This document shows, one piece after another, positions 36,936-45,704 of a stretch of DNA of 64,000 nucleotides; the first letter of the stretch is position 1; each line of letters starts with the position of its first letter. This DNA is from Basidiobolus meristosporus CBS 931.73. Lineage: Eukaryota; Basidiobolomycota; Basidiobolomycetes; Basidiobolales; Basidiobolaceae. Below the pieces are notes generated by a model. The model was not told the DNA's origin. It was given only the letters and a program-made list of their open reading frames with translations, and did no database searches. Where the stretch lies: NCBI GenBank assembly GCA_002104905.1, contig MCFE01000141.1, positions 62,001 to 126,000 of the forward strand, read 5' to 3'. A program made the position numbers and the translations under genes.

Positions 36936-37283
36936 TGTTGTAAAGATTTGTGATTCCACCTAAATATTCACCTAACTTAGTCACTTAGATCATCACCTTC
37001 AAATCCTAGAGAATACTGACCAAATTCCTTGTTGGGATTTACTTGGAATATTTTCACCAAAATACCAGGTACCCAGAACATGAAAATTCTCAAAGTTGTC
37101 CAAACAGCCCCAAACTTTGCACACATGTTCTTGGGACCTTCTTATACCTATTATACGTGATTGCTATGGCAAGACCAGTAAAAGTATAAATACTACTTTT
37201 ACTTTCAATTAATCATTAAGTGAAAACCACATAATCTACTTGTTCTCCCAATCACTTCCAATATCTCCAAGACTCTTACAACA
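36936..37283 (+). repeat. 5' LTR of Copia copy G
   Basis: 348 bp with 8-bp inverted ends TGTTGTAA...TTACAACA. A TATAAATA box at 37,185-37,192 and an AATTAATCATT/AATAAATCATT-type poly(A) region about 20 bp later mark the probable U3/R border, both conserved in the other LTRs of the family. Confidence 0.9.
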
Positions 37284-37295
37284 GGTTATGAGCCC
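37284..37295 (+). other. Primer-binding site overlapping the gag start codon
   Basis: GGTTATGAGCCC follows the LTR directly. From memory, Drosophila copia has GGTTATGGGCCC at this place and primes from a 5'-half fragment of initiator tRNA-Met. The ATG inside the site (37,288) is in frame with gag in well-preserved copies, giving a protein starting MSPKLSLSAM. Confidence 0.7.
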
Positions 37296-37358
37296 CAAGC
37301 TGTCACTCTCTGCAATGTCTACTACTGCTATTACTGAAATTTTTCCTCTACTGAAAAG

Positions 37359-38375
37359 TTGGATGGCTCTAACTACCAAGTGTGGAAGGTGAAGATGAAG
37401 ATGCTGCTACAAGAAAGAGGCCTTTGGGATATTGTCATGGGAGAAGAATGCCCTCCTAAAAACGTGGGAGAGGAAGCCTTAAAGTACCAGAAGAAAGAAC
37501 AAAGTGCCTTTAACTGCATTTGCCTTAATGTCAATGACAAATTGCTGATTCAATGCTCAAGAGCAAGAACGGCAAAGAATGCCTGGAAGGCATTAGAAGA
37601 CACCTACCAGTCATGTTCAGCTGCCAAGAAAATGTATCTGAGAAGAAAATTCTTTACTACAAAGATGCTGCCAGGAGAAGAAATGAAAAATCTAATTAAC
37701 AGAATTACCCTGCTGGTAGATGAGATGGAATCTGTGGGCGTACCAACTACTGATGAGGATATGATAGTTACCATCCTGAATAGCCTGACAGACAAGTTTC
37801 AGGGCCTTGTGTCAGCCTTAGAGTCCAGAACTGAAGATTTGACCTTAAATTACGTATATGGAAGGCTCCTGGATGACGAATTAAGAAAATCAAGCGCCAA
37901 TAAGAAGGAAGAAGAAAATGCTCTAATAAGCAATGATAACCAACAAAGGAGGTACCCAAGACCCTACAAAGGCAACAGCAACCTATTTTGCAACTACTGC
38001 AAAAGGAAAGGACACACATCAGACCGGTGTCTCAAAAAGAGAGATTATCAGCAAAAGAAGCCTGAATATGGAAATGCTGCAACAACTGAAGATAGACTAT
38101 TCATATCTGCACTAAATATGACCACAAACAAGGACTCTGAGATGTGGTATATTGACTCTGGAGCATCTCAACACTTTACACACCAAAAAGAACTTTTTAC
38201 CAAATACCAAGAAATTCCAATTGAAAAGCTTAAAAAGTCACTATATGGTCTCAAACAATCACCAAGAGCCTGGAATTGCAAGATAGACTCTTATTTGGAA
38301 TCTTTGAGTTTCAAAAGGAGTAATGCTGACTATAGTATATACTATAAGCCAGATAGAGCAATCCAGTTCTATTAG
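37359..38375 (+). pseudogene. Copy G gag-protease-RT fusion ORF created by internal deletion
   Basis: A continuous 338-codon frame. Gag covers residues about 1-190, with DGSNYQVWKVKMKMLLQERG, CSAAKKMYLRRKF and DEMESVGVPTTDED. The CCHC knuckle is CNYCKRKGHTSDRC at about residues 207-220, and the retropepsin motif is WYIDSGASQHFTH at about 263-275. At EIPIEK|LKKSLYGLKQSPRAW (38,225) the frame jumps from protease directly into RT fingers/palm, so the rest of protease, all of integrase and the RT N-terminus (roughly 2.2 kb) are missing, yet the frame stays open. A one-base loss near 37,345 separates this frame from the normal gag start at 37,288. Just before YVDD another frame change ends the ORF. 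It cannot make active enzymes, but could be mobilised in trans if its LTRs were intact. Confidence 0.85.
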
Positions 38376-38383
38376 CTCTATAT

Positions 38384-39400
38384 GTGGATGATCTTATTAT
38401 AGCCACCAATAACCTAGAAACATTGGAAGAGACTAAATCCAGCCTATCTAAGGAGTTCAAGATGTCTGATCTAGGAGAACTTAGTTACTACTTAGGGATT
38501 AAGTTCTCCATAGACAGAAGTACCCAGACTATTACCCTAAGCCAATCCAAGTATATTCAAGATATACTAAAGAAGTACAAAATGGAAGACTGTAAACCGG
38601 CAGCTACCCCAATGGAGACAAACCTTAACTTGGTCAAAACTCAACCAAATCAAGAGAGCTTGGTGCCATCTGAAATCCCTGACTTTCCTTATCAATCTAT
38701 GGTTGGCAGTCTGATGTATATCATGCTTGGAACACGTCCAGATATCTCATATTCAGTGGGAGTTGTCAGCCAACATAATCAGAACTATGGATCTGATCAT
38801 ATTGCAGCAGTTAAGCAAATTTTTAGATACCTAAAAGGAACTGCTGATATCTGCTTAAGATACACATATAAGGACTCAGAACAGGACCTTGTGGGATACT
38901 CTGATGCTGATTGGGGACAAAATTTGGAAGACAGAAGATCCACCACAGGATATACCTTTCTTCACTGTAAAGGAGCAATTTCATGGAATTCAAGAAAGCA
39001 ACCAACCGTAGCACTTACTACTACAGAGGCAGAGTATATGGCAGCCTGTGAAGCTACAAAAGAAGCAATGTGGTTAAGAAAACTCTTTACAGATTTAGGC
39101 CTATGTCAAAAAACGCCTATTACTTTATTTCAAGATAATCAAGGATGTATACAATTAGGTAGAAATCCAACTTTTCATGCTAGAACCAAGCACATAGATA
39201 TTAGACATCATTTCATACGTGAAGCTATAGAGAATGACTTAGTTAGCTTAGTTTACTGTCCTACAGATGAAGTGATTGCAGACATATTTACCAAACCATT
39301 AGCTAGAGACAAGATTGAATATCTTAGGTCAAAATTAGGACTAGTCAGTGTGAACATTCAGCTGAGTGGGAGTGTTGTAAAAATTTGTAACTCCACCTAA
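38384..39400 (+). pseudogene. Copy G RT palm to RNase H ORF
   Basis: Continuous 338-codon frame from the RT catalytic YVDDLIIATNN (38,381-38,411), through YYLGIKFSIDRSTQTITLSQ, TPMETNLNLVKTQP and the VGSLMYIMLGTRPDI segment. RNase H has GYSDADWGQNLEDRRSTTGY, TTTEAEYMAACEATKEAMWL, DNQGC, ARTKHIDIRHHFI and DIFTKPLARDK. It is the best-preserved RT/RNase H of the window. In copies D and E the pol stop is TAG in AACATTTAG, just before the polypurine tract. Here it reads CAG, so translation would run through the polypurine tract and stop only in the LTR at 39,398-39,400. Confidence 0.85.
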
Positions 39401-39690
39401 ATATTCACCTAACTTAGTCACTTAGATCATCACTTTCAAATCCTAGAGAATACTGACCAAATTCCTTGTCGGGATCTACTTGGAATATTTTCACCAAAAT
39501 ACCAAGAACCCAGAACATGAAAATTCTCAAAGTTGTCCAAACAGCCCCAAACTTTGCACACATGTTCTTGGGACCTTCCTTAACCTATTTTACGTGTTTG
39601 TAATGCCAAGACCAGGTAGAAGTATAAATACTACTTTTACATTCAATAAATCATTAAGTGAAAACCACATAATCTACTTGTTCTCCCAAT
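39373..39690 (+). repeat. 3' LTR of copy G, 3'-truncated
   Basis: It begins TGTTGTAAAAATTTG after the polypurine tract GCTGAGTGGGAG and matches the 5' LTR to TTGTTCTCCCAAT. It then joins an inverted LTR fragment (39,691-39,786), so the last ~30 bp and any target duplication are lost. Confidence 0.8.
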
Positions 39691-39786
39691 AAGGAATTTG
39701 ATTGCAATTCTCCAAGATCTGTAGGTAACAAGTGAAGTGCTTAAGTTATATGAGTATTTAGGTGTGATTGCTAAATTTGCAATACA
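39691..39786 (-). repeat. Inverted Copia LTR fragment
   Basis: About 96 bp matching the 5' (U3) end of the LTR in minus orientation (AAGGAATTT to TTTGCAATAC). Confidence 0.65.
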
Positions 39787-40330
39787 AAAGTGGCACTGAA
39801 GACCCTGTAATGAGCAAACCAAACTTTCTTGTTGCTACTGCCAAAGTATTGGACACTCTTCACCCTGGTGCTTCAGAAAGAGCAATAGCAAGCAAAAAAG
39901 GCAAGGGCTTAAAATGCCCAATCATTGAAGATGTATCACTCATATCTGTTGTAAGAGTCTTGGAGATTTTGGAAGTGATTTGGAGAACAAGTAGATTATG
40001 TGGTCTTCACTTAATGATTAATTGAAAGTAAAAGTAGTATTTATACTTTTACTGGTCTTGCCATAGCAATCACGTATAATAGGTATAAGAAGGTCCCAAG
40101 AACATGTGTGCAAAGTTTGGGGCTGTTTGGACAGCTTTGAGAATTTTCATGTTTTGGGTACATGATATTTTGGTGAGAATATTCTAAGTAAATCCCGACA
40201 AGGAATTTGGTCAGTATTCTCTAAGATTTGTAGGTAATGATCTAAGTGACTAAGCTAGGTGAATATTTAGGTGGAATTCCGAATTTATACAACAACATCT
40301 ACAATCAATATGACCACAAGCAAGGATTCT
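39787..40330 (+). mobile_element. Diverged Copia gag fragment split by a solo LTR
   Basis: 39,787-39,946 aligns with the CCHC-knuckle and following gag region on the plus strand (counterparts of GACACACATCAGACC and GAAGATAGACTATTC). After the LTR, 40,295-40,330 continues as the homologue of CTAACTATGACCACAAACAAGG. No reading frame is preserved. Confidence 0.65.
39947..40294 (-). repeat. Solo Copia LTR with target duplication
   Basis: 348 bp in minus orientation (TGTTGTAAGAG...TATACAACA), flanked by ATATC (39,942-39,946) and ACATC (40,295-40,299), a 5-bp duplication with one change. The intact site reads CATATCTGCACTAA in sister copies. Confidence 0.85.
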
Positions 40331-40500
40331 CAGACATAGTATCACCACACAATAGGCATGTCCTTTGGACAACTTTGATATACTTTCATGTTCTGAGTAC
40401 CAGATACTTTAGTAAAGTATTCACTGTGCATACTAACAAAGAATGAGGTCCCAGTATTTTATGGTTTAAAAGCTATGACCTAAGTGACAACAATAATGAA
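40331..40500 (-). repeat. Decayed Copia LTR fragment at the repeat/gene-island border
   Basis: Diverged match to the LTR middle in minus orientation (GGACAACTTTGA, TTTCATGTTCTG.GTACC.GATA). Recognisable Copia similarity ends about here, and the composition becomes GC-richer to the right. Confidence 0.55.
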
Positions 40501-42267
40501 GCATCTACATGTAGTGACAACAGCTAGGAATAGTTTATATTAGTACCAGGAAGTAGTGAACGAAGATTGAGTTTTTGAACTGGTGGCTCCAGTATTACGA
40601 ACTAAATCTCAGGTTAATATTCTATAAACCAGCCAGAAGCTTATAGAACCCCAAGATATACGGATAATTTCGGTGTAAACTAAATAGTTACTGCCGACTC
40701 TGGTGTCCGAACCTGACTATTTTCGGATCAAGTTCACTGCTGGGATTCACTTGAATTATTCTTGCTCCGAGAGAGTTCGAAATATCACAACTCTTCGCCA
40801 TTTAGATCAAGGGTCCAAGTGGTTTATGATCGATAAGTCTATACCACTCTTCCTTCCAAAAATCCCAAATAGTTCCATGTTGGGGGAAGTTTGAAGATGG
40901 GCATGATATGCACCTGCCGATTTCCAACACCTCTAGAAGAGCTTCAAGCTGACGCCACATATCTTTCAAGAATGGGCCTAGGATAGGGATGGCTTGGCGA
41001 CCACCAAGTCTTGGCCAATTCTTTCAATTAGCCAATATTCTAGGAACCAAGTCTTCTATCGACAATCCACAATCTAGCAATCAGTCGAGCGGAAACTTCG
41101 AGCATACGAATAGCGCAAACTGAATAATCTCAACCATTTCAATCCATAGCTTCCTTGGGGGGGGGGTCCGTATACTCTGCCTCAGTTATGGAAGGTGACA
41201 CAACATAGGTTGATTCATTGATTGTCAGGAAATCGTCGCACCATAATAAAGGATGACCATCCAGCTCTTGAGCCAATTGGTGGTTACCCAGAACACTCCA
41301 CCCACCGCCACCACTAGTCCCAAGTCTGTTCTCTGGCTGGGGCCCAAATCCGCAGGAATAGGGATAAGAAACCTGGCTGGCTTGGGATCGAAACGGATGG
41401 CGCCATCGTCACTGCTACAAGCACAATAGCCAGGTGGGATTTTTGGCCAGCCACTGGAACGGTTCAAATTCAGGCTCAGGCTCAGGCTCAGACTCGGCAG
41501 GGGGCACAGCCGCAGCACTGGGTGTTAGGATCGAGATCAGGATCCGGGATATCATGAGAGGGATATACTCCGAAGGGATCCATCAACCCCAACTTACTAC
41601 AGTCAAATGGGCTCGAACCGGATAGGACTCAATCAAGCACCCACCTCCTTCGAAGGGCCAGCTAGGTGGACCAGATGGGAACCATACGAAACCGATGGTG
41701 TGGGTCACCTGGTGGCAACCCCACCACCCACACCAATCGACATCTGCAGAGTGAGCTTGGCGCATTTGCCCAAGCATCCTACCCGATCCCAATGATATCA
41801 TGTCCAAGGACACCAAGTGTGGTCACAAGCCAACATGGATATGGGTTTGCTCGACCTAGTCCGCTGGCCAAGCTAGCCAAATGGCGAATTTCTCGACGAA
41901 CCGATGGATCCGTCCAAATCGTGACTACGGGGTGTTTCGAATCCCCAGGTGAGCTCCGGGAAGCTCCGTCTTCGCCATCCCAGCGAACCCACCTCACGGT
42001 GTGCCGGTGCGAAGGATTCGGATTAGTCAGCAGTGGATGGTGTGAGGAATCGGATTGGTGGGGTCAACCACGGGATTTTATTAGGTTCTTTGGACATCTC
42101 CACTGAGAAATTTTATGCAAAGTAGTGGCAGAACGAATAGAAAAAAATATACAAAAGAAACAGGCCCCTCGCGGACGAAGCGGACTGATTACTGATATGA
42201 GCCGGGGATTTTGGTGGGCGTGGGGTGCTACGGGCATCCCCAGTTGATAAAAAAGCGATCGCCAGGA
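40501..42267. other. Start of the gene island; no confident gene
   Basis: GC content rises through this stretch. Around 41,170-41,225 GTATACTCTGCCTCAG..ATGGAAGGTG resembles the RNase H EYMAAC region of a Copia element on the minus strand, perhaps from a different, GC-richer family. A GGCTCA hexamer repeat lies at 41,469-41,490. Open frames 41,666-42,106 (plus) and 41,225-41,518 (minus) have no recognised motif. I cannot support a gene here. Confidence 0.4.
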
Positions 42268-43060
42268 TTATTCGGATTTCGTTTGCGTGGAGTCGGCATC
42301 TTTCTGGGTGAAGTTAGGAAGATGCTCGCCTTTCGACAGGAACAGGCTTCTTAACCAAACGATCTTAAGTAGGGGAAGGAAGGATCGGATGAGTACGCTG
42401 TGATAGGTGTAGATAGGCAGACGCCATCGGGTTAGTACTTACTTCATTCTCCAGCATTTTCACCTTATCCAGGGAGTTCTGCTTTTCCAGACGCACCTGA
42501 TGGAGCTCGTTTTGAAGGGCGGACATTTGTTGTGCGAATGGGTTCTCCTGCTCCAACTCCTTAACCCTCTGCTCCAACAACTGGCACTTCTCCAACGCCT
42601 CCTTCTCCCGCTGCTTTCTACGGTCGCGGAATCTGGCCGAAGCTGTAGCGTTTCTACGTCTCTTCTCGTCCAGGATTTTCCCAGCATGTTCCTCGTACGA
42701 CGAAAGCCCGCTGGAGGCAGGATATGGCTGATACCGTGTGGTGGTGGTTGTGGGAGGAGTGGTGCTTTCGGGGGAGTATGGGTGTACACCTCTTGACGGG
42801 ACGACGGCGGTGGAAACCACAGGGGCGGGAATGGCTTTTGGCAGTATCGAGACGTGCTTTCCATTGATCTCGGGGGAGTTTTTGGTGAATGGGTGGGGAA
42901 TGGAAGCAGTGGTGACCAGTGGGTTGGTGGTTTCCGGTATGGTGGAGTATGTCACAGGCACATGAGGGTTGCTGGTGTATGTGTAGGCGGGAGTGGGCTC
43001 CTCGGGGGAGCCAGAGATAAGCGAAGTAAGCGGAGGGAGTTTGAGGTGAGTCGAGTACAT
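42268..43060 (-). CDS. bZIP transcription factor, Cys-3/MetR-like basic region
   Basis: Predicted 217-residue nuclear DNA-binding protein. Exon 1 is 43,060-42,443 and exon 2 is 42,303-42,268. The intron, 42,442-42,304 (139 nt), has GTAAGT at the donor and CCTAACTTCACCCAG at the acceptor. Residues 1-120 are Pro/Thr/Ser-rich, as in activation regions. The basic region is DEKRRRNATASARFRDRRKQ (residues 131-150), with the bZIP signature Asn137 and Arg145. A coiled coil with Leu162 and Leu169 follows and continues with weaker periodicity to about 205. Basic regions of this type (N..ASARFR.(R/K)(R/K)KQRE) occur in fungal sulfur regulators such as Neurospora CYS-3 and Aspergillus MetR. The role in sulfur metabolism is inference from that resemblance. 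Without the intron the frame would read on for 25 residues to a stop at 42,365; I prefer the spliced form because both splice sites and the branch point are good. A TATAAATG box lies ~135 bp upstream of the ATG. Confidence 0.88.
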
Positions 43061-43191
43061 CGTTAGTGTATCTAGGTGGAGTGGACGACTACGAGGTACT
43101 CTGGGATCAAGAAATCAGCTAAATTAGATGAATGTTGAAAAATACAGAAAAAATTGATCTCTGACTCTCTCGCATTGGGGGGAACCTTGAA

Positions 43192-43200
43192 TCATTTATA
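43192..43200 (-). promoter_or_regulatory. TATA-like box of the bZIP gene
   Basis: TATAAATGA on the minus strand, about 135 bp before the bZIP start codon. A further possible site of interest is CGCGCCATTTTG-like sequence near 43,228-43,240. Transcription starts are unknown. Confidence 0.4.
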
Positions 43201-44900
43201 GATGCTGGTGTGAAGGGTGATATTGGCGCAAAATGGCGCGATTTCCATGAGCTTTGTTCATTGGATGTCAGCTATATATGTGACACAGACCCAACGAGAT
43301 CTTGCTAAAAGAGGATGCTCAAGCCTATGCAATCGAGATCATACTCTCAAGTGGATATCGGCAAAAGATGGGATTTCGGCGCTGGGGTGGTGTTCACCAC
43401 GGTGATTGGCGGTGCTTCCTGGCTTCCCATCGGCCTGAGCAGCGAGCAGATGAACGGCTCAGCCAATGGGCGGCTAAGGAGGGCAAATCCATTGCTTGGT
43501 AATTTTTAGATAAGCCGAAGGCCTCGCAAGCAGAGTAAGTGATATGCAGCAGCACCCGGTTTTGCAAAACTCGTCAAAAGGTATAATAATCACCCAAAAT
43601 GGAGCAATCGCAGTGCTGTAGTCCATGCAAAGATTGGTGTTTCACTCGCGGATGATTAGTAATTGTGGATCTTGCTCCGTGGCATTTCCATTGGGATCCG
43701 CTCTCCTTGATTTATCATGGCATCTGTATTGTTCCTTCTGATGCAAGAGAAGGACGTCACGCACTTGATTGAATGTTACTCCGTATTGACGCTTTTGCAA
43801 GAGAAATTGCGCAATCGGGGATTTGGATCTCATTGGCTGTCGATGCTGGGTGTACTACGGACACTTCTTCCATTGTTGGTCACAGAAATGACCAATTTGT
43901 TGATATCATTTCGATGGCATTTCCGACCAATCAGTGACCTTCCAGGAAATGACGCACAAAGTTAGCTTTTAGGCTATTGATTTTCCGTGAGTAAAATCTC
44001 CAAGATCCAACCATAGCTTCGGATCCGATTGCAGGAGCACTTGCACGTGTCAAGTCTATAAACCGACTAGGCCATGGCTGGGATGGTTCACAAAGCAACC
44101 GTGAGGTGTGCGGTGGGAGTGAAGGCTGGTATGGCCAGTGGGCCGTAAGCAAGTTGGGGGGGGGAGCGAATCGTGCCGAGAGCAATGAGTGGTACGGTGC
44201 GTATGGGCGCCGTCAGTACTGAATCGTACCAGGCGTAGGCTCACGCCACGCCCGAGGCATATGAAATTGCATCGAAGGTTTGCAAAAGACAGGAGAAGAT
44301 TTCTCATCATGATGCACCATGATGTGCAATAATCAGTGAACTCATCAACGCCAATGGCCCATAGAGAAGGCCCCCATCGGGTTTGTTTTGAGGCTATGTT
44401 AGATATGTGAACCCCTGCCTCGCATAAACCTTGGCCTGTCTTCCACCGACACAGGGTGATGGCAACAATCAGCACAAGCTGAGACTCGTTGCTAGCCACT
44501 CCACTTGTATATACTGTTTGGATCGGCCTTCAGATACATGTGCAGAAACAGTTCAGCCCTTTGATAAGATGCAACATCAGCTAGAAAGGCCCCAGTCCAA
44601 TTGAGTGCAGTAGTTACCAAACAATCCAGATGGATGAATGGCAGGGCCTGTTTGTTCGTGATTGGGCATGGAATTCGGAACTTACTCATTCTTTTATGCT
44701 GGTTGAATCTTCCTGCCACTATTCATTATTTACTCACCTACAATTGGTTACTCCATTGTGAGTGGCTCCTTCACCCATTCATTGTCAAGTCACACGCCAT
44801 TACACCAGACACGTTGTCTATGCCTTTTCCCTGAGGCACGCCTATTAAATATCGCAGCGGTCCCCAAAATCCCCATCTCCAATTCACTGCTGTGGATTAA
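43201..44900. other. Intergenic region, no gene supported
   Basis: Several overlapping open frames of 60-147 codons exist on both strands (for example 44,056-44,499 minus) but none shows a family motif or convincing splice structure. A GTATTAAATA-like TATA candidate lies near 44,841-44,849, upstream of the FAM72-type gene. Confidence 0.4.
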
Positions 44901-44909
44901 TTTCGCGCC
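44901..44909 (+). promoter_or_regulatory. E2F/SBF-like site upstream of the FAM72-type gene
   Basis: TTTCGCGCC fits the E2F consensus TTT(C/G)(C/G)CGC and lies about 150 bp before the start codon at 45,059. A pyrimidine tract (CTCTCT runs, 44,946-44,975) follows, as is common before fungal transcription starts. Binding is not shown by sequence alone. Confidence 0.35.
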
Positions 44910-45058
44910 CTTGTCAGCCCTCTGTCGACTCATTCCCTCCCCTCCTCTCTCTCTCTCTCCTCTCCTTCCCTCCTGCTGTGCCACACGTAGATCGATATCG
45001 ATTGGTCGCATAGTCATCCAAAGTCAAATTCTCGTCGAGCGTCCAAAGAGCTGCCAGC

Positions 45059-45704
45059 ATGGTTTCCATATTGGTCCCGGAACGGTTTTCCACGCGTGTG
45101 CTACGTCTCCGATGCCGTCATTGCCATTCGATGTTTACCGAGCGTGGTATGAAGGTAAGCGTTTCTGTTCCAATCCTTGGGAGCCCACACTCACCGGACT
45201 CCACCCATACCATGGAAGGCTAAGCTTGTCGCCCAACCGGGCACTTTTCGTTACTCCACTGACGTGCAGCCGTATAACTGCGCATTGATCTCCTCCGGCC
45301 ACAACGAGAGCACATCCAACATACTGAACAAGGCGTGTGCATGCTTTGCCCAAGAGGTCGGATGCTTAGGATGGTAGGGCTAGCGCGTGCTTGATCTATG
45401 TCGAGAGATGGGGGCCCTAACTATCACCCAGTGGAAATGTTGTAGGCTATTACGTGGTTCATCCTTGCTCCACGTGCAATACGCGAAATACCAATGGCCA
45501 CCTATGGGTCTTCTATTTGGAGAATATCCACGAGATGTTTCGGTTGCGAGCAGATGGTAACTTGCTCAGAACCAGTCGACAACCCTCACCTTCACCTCCA
45601 CTCATCCATTTGTTTGTTTTCAAGGCAAGGATTACATACACTGGCACCAATTGGGGGACGAAACCGCTTCTGAGGGCCTTAATTCCGAAGACGCCATCCG
45701 CTGA
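45059..45704 (+). CDS. FAM72-family protein, four exons
   Basis: Exons 45,059-45,154, 45,219-45,373, 45,432-45,556 and 45,625-45,704 join in frame to 151 residues; animal FAM72 proteins are about 149. The introns are 64, 58 and 68 nt; the second has CTAACTATCACCCAG at its acceptor. Family landmarks appear in order: CRHC (residues 19-22) and TERGMK (27-32), like the animal C..C...L..RGMKA; YSTDVQP (44-50), like FSTDIPP; CACFAQEVGCLGCGNVVGYY (72-91), like C.....IACLKCGN(I/V)VGYH; PCSTC (95-99); NGHLWVF (105-111); and the tail W.QLGDE (132-138). The cysteine pairs at 19/22, 81/84 and 96/99 suggest zinc binding. From general knowledge, FAM72A in mammals binds the uracil-DNA glycosylase UNG2 and is expressed in dividing cells. 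A fungal role is unknown. The ATG is the first in frame after a stop at 45,011. Confidence 0.92.

Noticed and set aside
41925-41955. B-box-like GTTTCGAATCCCC suggesting a tRNA
   Set aside because: The T-stem has only four pairs around a 10-nt loop, and no D-arm or acceptor stem is found upstream.
42365-42442. Unspliced C-terminus of the bZIP gene ending at 42,365, or a 45-nt intron within it
   Set aside because: The 45-nt version puts the only branch-like CTAAC six bases from the donor. The 139-nt intron has a normal CTAAC close to its acceptor and gives a clean short exon.
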